Shown: positions 23,397-39,283, numbered from the stretch's first letter. The stretch is 64,000 nt of DNA from Heterotrichella gracilis (GCA_032358255.1 JAULBX010020854.1:1-64000); one strand, 5' to 3'. Made by a program: numbers and translations. The notes: generated from the sequence alone by a model not told the origin.

Positions 23397-25378
23397 ATGT
23401 TGTGGGCTGTGTGCCTGGTGCTGTTGGCAACAATTTTCCAGCAAGGACAGTGCGTACGTAGAGAGAAGTACATTGAGGATGCCGACCGGTTCCCTGGTTG
23501 GAAAGGAGAGCTCCCAGCGAAGGACAACCTTCAGGGGCGGGGCACCGTGGGCTACGGACTGCTTGGGAAGGTACGTCCCTCGTTGCTGGTAGGAGCTGGT
23601 TTTGGGGGAACGTCTGCAAAAAACTCCTGTTTAATTCTACTCTAAGCTGATCTGTGCTTGGCAATCTTGCCTCTTGGGCTGTGGTTTGTTTTACTGCTTG
23701 GCATGCACCTGGCAGGAGGTCTGGAGGGGTGATGTGCAGCAGCTATCATGGAAGCCAAGGGCGTTCCTTCTGAAAGGGTTTCTGTCTGAAGAAGAGACTA
23801 GTTATCTCATCAAAACGGTGCGGAGGTGGCAGCTTTGCTTTCATACTTCAAAATTGCAACTTTGTGGGCGTTGCAACACAGGTGTTGATGTTATCGAGGT
23901 CTGCAACTTTGTGGGCGTTGCAACACAGGTGTTGATGTTATTGAGTTCCATCCACTGCCTGCAGGCCAACCCTTATATGACAAAATCCACTGTGGTTGAT
24001 AATGAGACTGGCAAGTCCGTTCCTAGCAACGTACGGACGAGTACGGGGACATTCTTTTCCCGTGGTCAGGATGAGATCATCTCACGAATTGAAGACCGCC
24101 TGGCCTTGGTCAGTATGCTCCCGAAAGGTGAGGCTGTCTGTGGGCGCTATTCTTCGAACAACAGTGTGAGCGGGGCGGGTGGCGCCAGCAAAGTATGTAC
24201 CCACAAGGCTGTTCCAACTGTTCCTGTGCTGACTGTGCCCCTTGCAAACAGAGCATGGAGAGGGCCTGCAAATCCTGCACTACAAGAATGGAGAAAAGTA
24301 TGAGCCACACAACGACTACTTCCACGATGATATCAACCCTCGCCCAGAGAACGGCGGCCAGCGCATCGCAACTGTACTGATGTACTTGTAAGTGCCATTG
24401 TGCAACTTGCGCTGCCCTGCCCTCCCCTGGGTTTGCAGTCCCTGACTGCCCCACGTGGAGGTGCCTTCCCAAACAGTGGTCACCTAACTCCCCTCGTTGA
24501 TATGCTGGCTGGAAAAATCCAGCCTATAATGAACCTGCCAGTCTGCTTTGCTGAAGTTGCAACCTTTTGGTGTGCAGGACAACTCCTGAGGAGGGTGGCG
24601 AAACAGTGTTTCCCAACGCAGAGCACAAGGTGACTGGGCCAGAGTGGTCGGATTGCGCAAAGAAGGGTCTTGCAGTCAAGGCGGTACGTGCTGTGTGCTA
24701 CAGGGTCCCGTCACTTCGATATTTGAGCGTGCATTGCAAAGGCTGCACGGAAATTTTGCTGCACACATTGTTACAAAGTGCGCACAGAAGAGTATTTTTG
24801 CCGGCACCGTATCGGTGGAATGGCCAATTAGGGTTTCTTTGGTTGGTGCAGGTTAAGGGCGATGCCATCCTTTTCTACAGCTTGGATCCTTCCGGCAAAC
24901 CAGATCCTGCCTCCCTGCATGGTTCCTGCCCAACCACCAAGGGCGAGAAGTGGTCAGCCACAAAGTGGCTGCACGTCCTTCCGTTTGGGTGAGCCCTTAT
25001 TAAGTGCACTGGCAGTGGAGGGCAGTGGCATTGTCCATCTGCAATGGCTGTGGTGCCCCTTTGCCTCAATGATTGCATACCAACATGAAACGCCCCTGCA
25101 GGCATGACCCCAAGTATCAAAAGGCCAAGTGGGGCGACTGCGTGGACTCCAATCCCAAGTGCGAGGAGTGGGCAGTATACGGTACGTATGCGCATTGCGC
25201 TCAATTGGCTGCTTTGTAACATCACTCTGCTGCATGCAAACATGCAAGACTGTATTGAATGCATGCTCACTGGCTGCTTGTGCGCATTACAGGCGAGTGC
25301 CAGAAGAACGCTGGCTACATGAAGACATACTGCCGCAAGTCATGTGACGCATGCAGCGAGGCAAGCGATAGCAGTTAA
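23397..25378 (+). CDS. Prolyl 4-hydroxylase with C-terminal ShKT domain
   Basis: Eight exons (23397-23570, 23716-23817, 23965-24127, 24252-24387, 24578-24683, 24852-24988, 25102-25181, 25293-25378) give 327 residues. An ER signal peptide (MLWAVCLVLLATIFQQGQC) opens the protein. The 2-oxoglutarate/Fe(II) dioxygenase core has HNDYFHD with the HxD iron ligands, the distal histidine in SLHGSCP, and the 2-oxoglutarate lysine in SATKWLHV. ILHYKNGEKYEPH and NGGQRIATVLMYL are family signatures. The last ~40 residues are a six-cysteine ShKT module (DCVDSNPKC ... YCRKSCDAC), as in many plant and algal P4Hs. The enzyme hydroxylates proline in secreted hydroxyproline-rich wall glycoproteins in the ER/Golgi. 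Intron 2 holds a 39-bp perfect direct repeat. Confidence 0.93.
23856..23941 (+). repeat. Two perfect 39-bp direct repeats in prolyl 4-hydroxylase intron 2
   Basis: The unit beginning GCAACTTTGTGGGCGTTGCA occurs at 23856-23894 and 23903-23941 without a mismatch, separated by 8 bp. It lies wholly in the intron, just before its acceptor. Confidence 0.9.
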
Positions 25379-26281
25379 TTGATAGTTGGCTTGTAGAATT
25401 ATTCTGACCACAAAATGGTTGCCATGGAGAATGGCCATGGCTCGAAGTCTCAGCAAATAAGAGGGTTGCACGTTTGGAATTAGCTGCATGCGACTTCAGT
25501 GATAGCTATCCAGGCACCCTTGCAAACTGGCCAGAATTATGGTGCCCAGTCAGAGCGTTGTCACAAGTCTCTGGCCCAGCAGAGATAATGTTGTTGCATT
25601 ACATGATATCACACTCGCACTAGGTACCAATACAGTTACAGTTACAAAAGCAATCCCAGCCGTCGTCGCCGGTTGTGTACATATCTTATTTAACCTTTTT
25701 TTCTGCAAATTGCTTGGATGTTGCTGGCTCGCTTTTATTAAGAAACTGTGGGCTGCCTCAGAGTCTGATAATCATTGTCTTTTGTTTTAGCAGTTACTGA
25801 ACCGTGGCTGGTTTGCAAACGTATGGCCAGTAGTAATGTCGTCGTGAAAGTTACGTTTACGTTGGCAATCATCAGCCTCAAAGAGTCTCAGTGAATTCTC
25901 ATGACATCTACTGTCACAGTGGCAGCTTACAGACGTGATGTTCATGTGGCTGCACTGCTAGCAGTGTGAATTGGTCAATTTCCTGATAATGGCGGCGCCG
26001 CAGAACATATGTGCTGCATTGCAGCAATGTAACCACCCACTTATAAGGTTTTTGAGACTCTCGTGATAATGTGGCGCCATGTCTGCAGCTGCACCTAGGT
26101 ATACGTTGTGCACCTGGGTATACGTTGCCATAGGGTGCACACCCCATGGCAAGTATGCTTACATATAGCAAGCCTGAGGCCCATGCAGTCATACAATGTG
26201 CAGGCACAGCATTCAATGTGTCGTCAACGTTGTAGAATTGCATGACTGCAGCAGCTCAGCGGCTAGCCAGAGATTGCTTTC

Positions 26282-26312
26282 TTATGATACAGTAAAATTT
26301 ACTGTATCATAA
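26282..26312. repeat. 31-bp perfect palindrome (15-bp arms, 1-base centre)
   Basis: The left arm TTATGATACAGTAAA is followed by a single A and its exact reverse complement. It lies about 115 bp beyond the SCO1 stop and can form a hairpin on either strand. Confidence 0.85.
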
Positions 26313-26343
26313 TATTTAATATTGAAATGACCCATTATGACAA

Positions 26344-26348
26344 TTACA
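26344..26348 (-). terminator. Putative TGTAA poly(A) signal of SCO1
   Basis: TTACA on the plus strand, 80 bp past the SCO1 stop codon, is TGTAA in the sense of the gene. Confidence 0.45.
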
Positions 26349-26427
26349 TCGAAATGAATCAAGTGAGTTGCCACTGGGCCAGTCACACTGTGGCTCAGCC
26401 TGCAGCCTAAGAGTCTTGTTGACACCA

Positions 26428-28353
26428 TCACGCTGCGCTGCCAAAGTCTGGGTGCTCCTTCTTCCATGCTTCTATATGTTGCTGCATCGAGGCCGCTAGC
26501 TGCTGGGCGTCAAAGTTCTTGCCGTAGAAGGTCACGAACTTTCCCTCTGGGTTGACCAGGTACGTGATGATAGAATGGTCCACCAGGTAGTCTGTGGGGT
26601 CATCCATGGTTTTGGTGTAGTACACTCGGTAAGCACGTGCGGCGCTAGCCACCTGCAGCAAAGGGAGCCCAGCAGAGATGGTTACTTGCAGGCGATATTA
26701 GCCTCGCCAGCTTCAGGCATGGTAGCCATGCACAATGTGTGGGAGCCAGTTGAAATCAGGGCATGCACAACTGGCGGGGGGCAATGTGAGCTATGCATCT
26801 TGCTTTCCTGGCCCACACTTTGCCCGTCAACAGATGCACAGGGCATGCACCACCATAGAGCATGGCCATGCAACCAGTGATGTCATGCCAAAACACCATA
26901 TTTGTCATGCAAGGCACAAGGCATCAGGTGTGCTTGGTGCGATTGGTATGCAAGGGCTGTGCACATGTCTCAGGGCCGCCCACGCACCTGCTCTAGGGAG
27001 CCCGTCAACCCAATGAGTCGGGGGTGGAACTCCGCAATGTAGTCCTTCACCCGCGGCACTGTGTCTCGCTCCGGGTCGATGCTGATGAACACAGGCTGAA
27101 CCTTCACTCCCGCCGCCTTGTCTGCATGCCAATGTTCCATGGTTACGTCATGGCCTCACATTTAGTTCCGCCAACATGCCACAACAAAATGGCTTTTGCA
27201 GAGATTTGTACCCATGGCGCACATGCGTGACCCCCCTGTGTGCTCACGATAGTCTTTCAATAATCTAAGCCTGGGACCCTTCAGCTGCATGCAACACCAC
27301 CCATCCATGCCACCATGCCTGCATTTCTCACCCCTACTGGGGAGGTTCCCTGGCTAATTATGTGCGGCCCCCCACTCCACCATGCAAGCAGATCACGCAC
27401 CCACAGCATCGATGGCAGCAGCCACCTTCTCCAGCTCATCCGGGCAGATATCTGGGCAGAAGGTGAAGCCAAAGTACAGCAGCGCAAACTGGCCCAGCAG
27501 GTCCTTATCTGTGAAGGGCTTGCCCGTGTGGTCCACCAGGCTGAAGGGCCCACCTATGGCGGCAGCGCCCACCGACACCTCCTGCTTGCTGTATAGCTCT
27601 GCGGGGAAGGCAGGGATAAAAGCCTCTGACCGATTTTCTGACCGTTTAATGATTTCCCCAGACAAAAGCCTCAAGAAGGCTGCCCTTCCATGGTTCGTTG
27701 CATCGCAGACGATTAGCCCACTGCCCTATTGCATGCGCTCCCCTGACGAGCGATGCACATACACAGTGTGGCGTACTGCAGGGCCGCAGTTGGTTGACAC
27801 CCACCTTGCAGTTTTTGCTCCTTGAGGTATTGGTAGTAGTACACCACAGCTCCCCCGGTGGCCAGGGTCAGGCCCAAGCTGAGATACGACACAGGCTGAA
27901 AGGGGGCCAAGGCGGGAGTTATTTTACGGGGATGGAGGGCAGCCAGCAAGCCACGCAAATGTCTAGGCCATGCAAGCAGTGCAGGATATGCAGGTAGGAG
28001 GCAAGGCATGTCCAGAACCAGGTGCGGAGCTGGTGCATGACAAGGAGGCATGACTCACCCCTCGCGTGGAAGGGTTGCTGCGCGCCGCTGTGGACATCTG
28101 GCGCAGAGCCTGCTGTGCCTGTGCCAGAGGACATGGGTATTGAGTTAACGAGTGAAGTTGAGGGAAAAGGACTTCAGCCACCAGGTACTGTTGCATGCCA
28201 GCAGCCTCAACCCTCTGGAGGTATAGCAAAACACGTTACCCCAGTTCAGAAAGGAAAAATACTCACCTGTATATTTGCTGTTTTACAGTTGGCATTGCGT
28301 TGCAACGTCCTTAGCAACTGCTGTGCGAGATGACGCCTGCCAAAGCCCAGCAT
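26428..28353 (-). CDS. SCO1: SCO1-type copper chaperone for cytochrome c oxidase
   Basis: Six minus-strand exons (28353-28267, 28118-28059, 27895-27805, 27598-27401, 27121-26988, 26652-26428) join to 264 residues. Exons 1 and 2 form an Arg/Gln/Ala-rich mitochondrial presequence ([20 protein letters not shown]). Exon 3 supplies a single membrane helix ([19 protein letters not shown]). The thioredoxin-like domain follows with the copper-binding CPDICP in [13 protein letters not shown] and the distal copper histidine in [14 protein letters not shown] proteins sit in the inner mitochondrial membrane and deliver copper to the CuA site of subunit II. Motif spacing is standard and the gene looks intact. 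Exon 2 could begin at alternative acceptors up to about 100 bp upstream; the one chosen keeps phase and follows a good pyrimidine tract. Confidence 0.92.
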
Positions 28354-28496
28354 CCCTAACTCCTGGTGGAACAACCTTGCCGCAATAAGGGCAGTGGGAG
28401 CAATCACAGAGATGAAATTTTGGACTGGTCACAAAAGCTAACTACCGTTGTTGTGGCTCTGTGCAGCTTCACACCGAGAAAGTTTACTCAGCAGTA

Positions 28497-28511
28497 TATG
28501 CATGCATGCAT
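28497..28511. promoter_or_regulatory. TGCATGCA cluster upstream of SCO1
   Basis: TATGCATGCATGCAT lies about 145 bp upstream of the SCO1 start codon on the divergent flank. Confidence 0.35.
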
Positions 28512-28739
28512 CCCAATGCACTAATGCCGCAGTTGGATTGGCAGCGGTACGGGTTGCAATAAGACCCAGTTGATTTCTGGTGAACTGAACAGCACCCTTG
28601 TGGCAGTGGCGACTTTTCAAGGGTGGTCGTTCTGACCGCAAGGGGTGCCTGATGGCATCGTGGCCCCGTGTTAGTAAGCTGGCGTGTAAAGGCGCCACGT
28701 GTATTGTACTCTCCCGCTTCTACTAATCTACGACTCATC

Positions 28740-28760
28740 CATGCATGCATGTGCATGCAT
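28740..28760. promoter_or_regulatory. TGCATGCA cluster upstream of RNF113
   Basis: Two adjoining CATGCATGCAT units lie about 290 bp before the RNF113 start. Confidence 0.35.
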
Positions 28761-29048
28761 AAGAAAGGTTTCTACGGCAGCACAAGCAGCTTTCACAACC
28801 AATTATAAGGCTAGTTGCCACCAGAGTCACCGGTAAACTGCTGCGGCCTCCTCAGGTTGTGCAAAGTGTGGCGTGTCATCGTGGGACGGCCGCTTGTGTC
28901 AATTCTGCAACCCTCCAACCTTGCAGGACTTTTACACTGCAGCCGGCCCAGTGTTCCTGAACAGCCTTGGAACGAAATTGCTGTCGTGGGTTTTCGGTTG
29001 TTTCAGTGTTAGTAACAACCTAGTCAGCCTCAAGTAGGGTTGGTTGGC

Positions 29049-30470
29049 ATGGATGAGCAAACCTTGCACAATGCCGAACCTGGGCCTTCTGGGGCTCAGG
29101 AGGCAGCCACCAAAGCAGCAGTAGCCTCGTCAGTGGCGTTTGCTAAACGGAGAAACAGGGGGAACATCCGGAAACGGCCTGCAGACGATGATGAGGCAGG
29201 TGGCTACCTGGGTGAGGATAGTACAGTGGTCAGAAAAGACAAGATACAGAAGCACAACCCGTTGGCGTTCACAACCAAGAAGGACGAGAAGTTTCAGACC
29301 TTCAAGTATGAGAGCAGTAGGACTGTGCAGCAGCAGACGGATATGGGGGCAACGAACATGGTGGAGACGGAAACACAGACCGACAGGGATGGCAGGTATG
29401 CTGCTGGCCAGTGCAGGGGTATTCAATATGGAAATAAAATCTTTTGATGTTGCATAGCTAGTGAACCCACTTGCATTTAATTAATCTGTCTACTGGCGCA
29501 TGCATGCTGCTGGCCTCCGCATGCCTCACACACCCACCGTTGCTCACACACCCCTTCCTTTCCCTTCAGGGCCATGCGCGAGAAGCGCCTCCAGGCTGGT
29601 GCCGAGGGAACAGAGGCTGACGGCACCTACAAGGGCATGGCTGGGTACAACGACTACCGAGCCGGGTTCCGGCGGGAGAACACCGTTCAAGGGGACAAGT
29701 CGCTGGGCGCCTTTGGTCCCCTGCGCGGCAGCAGCAACGTGCGCATGACCATTCGGATAGACTACCAGCCTGATATCTGCAAGGACTACAAGGAGACTGG
29801 GTACTGCGGGTATGGCGACAACTGCAAGTTCATGCATGACCGGGGGGACTACAAGGGAGGATGGGAGCTAGACAGGGTGAGTGCGGGGGAATGAGGTTGT
29901 GAGGGGGGAACGCTATTTGTGAGCAGACCAAATTTCAACTGCTGCCATGTTCACAAATGTTGCGCCTCACCAACATGCTGCATATGTCCCTGGCTAATAG
30001 TTCAAATTTATGTACTGTAGCGCCAGAGGTAGCAGGGGCATTAATCAGGCTGGTGTCCATTATGTGGCTGGCATTATCAGCTGTCTAAGCAGCAACCTCC
30101 ATGACGGTTGTGTGCCTCACCCACATGCTCTGACAAACCAAAACTGTATTCCTCGCAGGAGTGGGACGAGCAGCAGAAGGCCAAACAGAAGGCCCTGCAG
30201 AACTGGGACCCAACCAAGGAGCAAGGGGAGGACGAAAGCGAGGAGGAGGAGGAGGACGGCCTGCCCTTTGCGTGCTTCATATGCCGCCGGCCCTGGGACG
30301 AAACCTCCGAGCCTGTGGTGACAAAGTGCAAGCACTACTTCTGCGAGCACTGTGCGCTTAAGCACAACTCCAAGTCGGGCAAGTGCTTTGTGTGCGAGCA
30401 GCCCACGCAAGGGATATTCAATGTGGCGCACGAGATTGTGAAGAAGGTCAAGGCGCAGAAGAAGGAGTGA
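29049..30470 (+). CDS. RNF113/Cwc24 splicing factor (CCCH zinc finger plus RING)
   Basis: Three exons (29049-29395, 29570-29876, 30159-30470) give 321 residues, close to the length of human RNF113A. The N-terminal third is polar and contains the [12 protein letters not shown] block and a [10 protein letters not shown] segment. A CCCH finger follows ([22 protein letters not shown] region, C-x8-C-x5-C-x3-H). An acidic EEEEEDG run then precedes a C3HC4 RING ([31 protein letters not shown]). Cwc24/RNF113 joins the activated spliceosome near the 5' splice site and the RING gives E3 ligase activity. All zinc ligands are present. It is transcribed divergently from SCO1. Confidence 0.94.
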
Positions 30471-31552
30471 TGCGGGGTTGGGTTGTTCATTGCTGGCCTG
30501 TTGCAGGCACACTGTACCAGTTTCTTTTTGCAGCGTACATGGCTTTTGCTCACTGTTGAACTTAAAGTTCAATTTTGAAGGTACAACGTTGAGTTGTCTC
30601 AGACTGGTTTTGTCAGCAGCAGCTATCGATAGTGTAGCACGTCTCGTTGAACATTTGTCACCCAGTGTAACAGCCTGTAGGTGACCCCATTAGCGAATAA
30701 TTCCCAGACGATTGACTGATAGATCCCAGGGCCTGTAATAATGACAAGATAAACTGTTCAATGGGTTTGCGTCCGCCGAGCAGGCCATGCTTCAGGGGAA
30801 ATGGTGGCAACGTTACAGTAATTTTCCAAACATTTTTGGAAATCCCCCAGCTAATTAGTGCTCACTGAGGGTGTCAGTATGAGCCTCCTGCAGCATGCCA
30901 TGCCATGCATATGTATATATCGCTGTATTAGCCATCTTCTGATGCAGCCGCAGCGCTTCTCCGGGTCGGGGGTGCAAACATGTGGCGTTTGACTGCAACC
31001 GTCACAGTGTGCCTTGCTGTTTACAGCATCCATCATCGTGTACATGTGTACATGTGCGTAGAGCATGGTAAACATGTTCAATTAATGTAACTATCACATC
31101 CTGCTGTTCTCTGCCAGTGCCTGGTCGCCATGCCATGCATGGCCCATCCAATTGCCATAATGATTACTGATGCCGTAATGGGCACCATCCTTCCGTCCAG
31201 CTGCTAGTGCAGCAATTGTACGAAAAGTCATGGAAATACCCGCTTTTGTTCCTGTCAGTGAGCTGCCACAGCGGAGGGCTGTCCCTTTGTACCTCCTCCT
31301 CCTTCGCCCTCACGCCTTCCCCAGCCGCACAGTGGCAGCCAAATATGTAGGATGGAATCCTGAAACCCTCCAACCTCACCCCCACAACTCCATCATACAA
31401 ATGCAACTACCCATCCCTCAAAGCTGCGCCCAAACCAGCTGACCGCAATGCGGTGCTGCCCAGCACCGCCGCCAAGCCCGTATTCAGATCCCCAGAGACA
31501 ACACTGCCAAACCCTTGTAAGGGTTCTATCACGCCATTCTTCGGCAGGGCTC
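30471..31552. other. Convergent intergenic region between RNF113 and MSI1
   Basis: No gene is recognised. TGTAA signals for RNF113 occur at 30666 and 30734. The sequence is unremarkable and AT-richer than the flanking exons. Confidence 0.6.
30666..30670 (+). terminator. Putative TGTAA poly(A) signal of RNF113
   Basis: TGTAA lies about 195 bp past the stop, and a second copy lies at 30734-30738. Confidence 0.35.
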
Positions 31553-36001
<4,449 letters not shown>

Positions 36002-38251
36002 ATGGGTAACTCAGCATCCCGCACTACCACTGCGCCTCCCCAGCAAGCGGAGCAGCCCCCGCCACCCCCTCCTGCCATGTCCTCCTCCTGCCCTGTAGCG
36101 CCCCAGTACCGCCAGCAGCCAGGGGTGTTCAATGTGTACAACCAGTGCGTGGACCCTAGCAAACCCTCCCAAAACCCTCTGGACAAGCTGGCGGGCTACA
36201 ACCTGCTTGACCCTACCAACAACATGCCGCTGGAGCCCAACCAGCACCCCTTCCCAGGCCAGAAGAAGGGCCTATCCACGGAGCGCATCGTGTCCAACAT
36301 ACCCAAGGGGGGCACGGAGGCGACCTGGGTGTACCCCTCGTCTCAGATGTTCTTCAATGGTGCGCCCCCTTGCACTGCGTCTTGATGTTATCACACATGC
36401 CGCACCAATGACAATGTTCAGGGTTGGGTGTGCTCAGCTATGGCGTGTTCCACCCTCGTCGTGATTGCAGAGGGTGTGTATATGTCTGTGCATGCAGACT
36501 CGTTTGGTTGTGGGACCTGGTATGTGCGCACGGTGCGGCTGACATCCTGTGTTGTGTGTGCGCACAGCCCTGAAGCGCAAGGGCAAGGGGGACGACGTGA
36601 CTGAGGATGACATGGACTCAGTAGTGCATGCACACAACAGTGAGTGGCGGGGTCTGGGGCGCAAGCATCCCATATGCACCCTTTGGCCAAAGCCAAGCCA
36701 TGCCGCCATGTGCTGCCTATTGGTTACCCAGCTGTCCTGTGCCTAGTGTTCATTGTGACGTTGGTTCTGCACAGCGTTTGCAACTTTGTAGGACCATTGG
36801 CAATGATGCACGCTGCATGCAGCATCGTCCAACGCCAGCGCCCTTGCGAAAGAGCACAGGTTGGGAAACCGTGCATACACGTGACCATGCTGGTTACGGT
36901 GCTGTGGGCAGTCATGCGCAGGCCCCCAGTCGCTGACCCCCGCTGTGCCCTCCCCTGTGCATTCAAGCCAGTGTGCATGCGAAAGTGCACAGGTTGGGAA
37001 ACCGTGCATACACGTGGGACCATGCGGATGCGTTGCTGTGGGCAATCATGCGCAGCCCCCCAGTCGCTGACCCCTGCTGTGCCTCCCTGTGCAGGTATGA
37101 ACGAGGTCACGTGGGCCCAGGTGCAGCAATGGGAGAAGCTGCATGCAGGGGAGTGTGACTGCTCACGGCTCAGGAGGTTCCTAGGGAAGCCGGATGAGCT
37201 CAGGTAAACCCTATGGAAACATATAATCAACGACCTGGTCTGTGCAAGCATCCTGGCTAGTTCTGACGCTTGCCATCAGGTGGATACGTAGCCACATGTG
37301 TGGTGTGCGCCTGATGGTGGCATATCCACACTTAGTGCCGGACGGGGCTTCCATTGCATGTGCTGTGCCGGCCACTCAGTCTAATGTAGTTGTAATGCCC
37401 ATGGCACAACAGCCACACCACATGCTACGAAGCCCCCATATTGCCCCACAACTCCTCACCCACCGCTGCCTGCCGGTGCAGCCCATTGGCTCGGTTGCGC
37501 GCCACGCTGGGTGGGCCTTCCCCCTTTGACCGCCACGACTGGTACGTGGACCGGTGCGGCCAGGAGGTGCGCTACATCATCGACTTCTACTTTAATGATG
37601 ACAAGGCGGGCACTCCCGAGGTAGGGATTGGCTGGCGTACCACCTGATGGTGGGAGCAGGGTGGTGGCTGGTGTCCGGGGGGTGCACGGGGCTGGCGTGG
37701 TGGGCTTGGCAGGTTTGCATTGGGCATGTGTCACCACCAATCAGGTTTGCATGGGGCATGTGTCACCACCAATCAGGTTTGCATGGGGCATGTGTCACCA
37801 CCAATCAGAGTGTGGTGATGCTTCCCATGCGCTGGGGTTAGGTGGCTGAGTGAGCATGAAAGCGACATGTGGATGTAGGCCACAGAGCATGCAGTGCATC
37901 CCACAGATACCAGGCCAACGTGGCCTGTGTATAGGACATGCAGCAAGTACACTATCATGCCCTGTCGCCTGGTGCTTAGTATCGGTTGATCTGCAAAACG
38001 TGGTATATACCTGTGCTTTACCCCCCATGTGACAAGCACTTCAATGCCCACCCCCCACGCTCCTGTCCTCGCAGGCGTTTGAGATCACTGTGCGCCCTGC
38101 CCTGGACAGCGTGGGCAGCGCCCTAGACCGCGTGAAGATGGCCATCTACGTTACCTTTGCAAAGTACGGCCTGCCCTGCCCCATCACGGGCCACCCTGCG
38201 GAAACCTTCAAGGAGGCGCCCCAGGGGCAGGGGGTGGAGCCATCCTCGTAA
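36002..38251 (+). CDS. HCCS: Holocytochrome c synthase (cytochrome c heme lyase, System III)
   Basis: Five exons (36002-36359, 36568-36639, 37095-37203, 37482-37620, 38075-38251) give 284 residues. The N terminus is Pro/Gln-rich and has a heme-regulatory CPV in SSSCPVAPQ. The conserved core has [46 protein letters not shown] (the histidine in this block corresponds to the heme-ligand region of human HCCS), [41 protein letters not shown] and the C-terminal VRPALDS ... DRVKM. The enzyme attaches heme to cytochrome c in the mitochondrial intermembrane space. Land plants use System I instead, so this gene supports a green alga. Introns 2 and 4 carry small tandem duplications. No clear presequence is seen, as expected for an intermembrane-space protein. 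Confidence 0.95.
36846..37094 (+). repeat. Tandem duplication of the 3' part of HCCS intron 2
   Basis: A block of about 115 bp starting GCGAAAG(A/T)GCACAGGTTGGG occurs at about 36846-36960 and again at 36979-37094, a period near 133 bp with a few differences. The second copy ends in the functional acceptor (ccctgtgcag). The matching place in the first copy reads cccctgtgcat, so it lacks the AG. Confidence 0.85.
37712..37807 (+). repeat. Three tandem 32-bp repeats in HCCS intron 4
   Basis: Units at 37712-37743, 37744-37775 and 37776-37807 begin GGTTTGCATGGGGCATGTGT; the first unit differs by one base. They abut with no spacers and lie about 90 bp after exon 4. Confidence 0.92.
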
Positions 38252-39115
38252 CCCTAGCTAGGGTTTTCCTGCCGTCCTTGGCAGAGTTGAGCGTCATAAA
38301 GGAGGCGGAATAGTGGTAGTGGATCAAGACGGCCCTTCTCAAGACCCTAGCTGGGGTTGAGCAGGTGCCTGCATCGGCTATCTGGCAGTGAACCTCAATC
38401 GAGAATACCACTGCAGTGGAATACAGTTGGAGGTTGGCAGCGCTGCCAGTGTCAGACATCATGGCAGCTGCATGCGCATTGCACACTGTGCGATGGTCCA
38501 ACTTGTTGTATGTGAGTAATCCAAGCAATAACTAGGACTGCTGCCAGCACTGAGTACAGCGCGGTACTCAATTGCGCAATTTGCCAAATTGGCAATTTCT
38601 CTTTATGATATATCTGCTGCCCTGAATGACAACTTTCAAGGCGCTGGCACTTGAAGGCGCATAATGCTTGTTACATCAAATTCATCATGAAGAGCCCGCA
38701 TGGGGTTCAATGCCAACTTGGTATTATACAGCTACCACACAATGTCATTCTCAAATGCCTCTTGGGTTGGTACACAGCCAGCTGGCGGCCAGCCTATCGC
38801 AGACAACAGAATTAACAGAGTTCTAAATAGGAGCCTAAGTAAAAGAATGATTCCGTTGCCATAGCCACTGTACAAACCTCGAGACCAGCAGTCAAGAACT
38901 TCATGAAGCACCTCCTGCCAGGAGGATGCAATGATTTCAACCTACTACCTATTGGATGAGGTCCCGTTTTGCAGGACTTTCACGTACTCAACAGGATGCA
39001 TCGCAGTGCAATTTGAATGAAACGACTCATGCCCGACATGCCCCAGGCACGGCACCCTTCCCTACATGTACCCTGCCAAGAGCCGCTTCTGCGGCCCGCG
39101 GCGGGACCCACTTAG

Positions 39116-39120
39116 TTACA
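39116..39120 (-). terminator. Putative TGTAA poly(A) signal of the b5 reductase
   Basis: TTACA on the plus strand lies about 167 bp beyond the reductase stop and just beyond the LINE fragment, which would then lie inside the 3' UTR. Confidence 0.35.
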
Positions 39121-39146
39121 TGCATTCCAGCAATACAGCCAGATTA

Positions 39147-39283
39147 GCAGTCGGTCTTGCATATGCGGCGCCACGTAGCTCTTTCCTGGCACTGTTTGAA
39201 CCACTTATTGATCCCACGCGACTTGAGGTCCTGCTGGATTAAGTCAGCCCATGTGGCCCTTGGCTTACCTACCCCCTTGCTCC
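39147..39283 (-). mobile_element. 5'-truncated LINE (non-LTR retrotransposon) ORF2 tail
   Basis: Minus-strand translation reads GKPRATWADLIQQDLKSRG, then KWFKQCQERATWRRIC and a stop. This matches the C-terminal region of LINE ORF2 proteins (G-R/K-P-R-x-T-W ... D-L ... R-x-x-W-R). No reverse transcriptase or endonuclease remains, and no poly(A) tail is evident. It lies immediately downstream of, and on the same strand as, the b5 reductase stop codon. 5' truncation is usual for LINE insertions. The fragment itself is open to its stop. Confidence 0.65.

Larger units (their letters stand above)
25379..26427. other. Convergent intergenic region between prolyl 4-hydroxylase and SCO1
   Basis: No gene is recognised. 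It contains a 19-bp tandem duplication with one mismatch (about 26093-26130, around GTATACGTTG), a 31-bp palindrome at 26282-26312 and a TGTAA for the minus-strand SCO1 gene. Confidence 0.6.
28354..29048. other. Divergent promoter region SCO1 / RNF113
   Basis: No gene is recognised. Two clusters of the TGCATGCA motif occur, at 28497 (nearer SCO1) and 28740 (nearer RNF113). Confidence 0.6.

Noticed and set aside
37712-37807. Three direct repeats considered as CRISPR-like
   Set aside because: The units abut without spacers and lie in a nuclear intron; this is a minisatellite.
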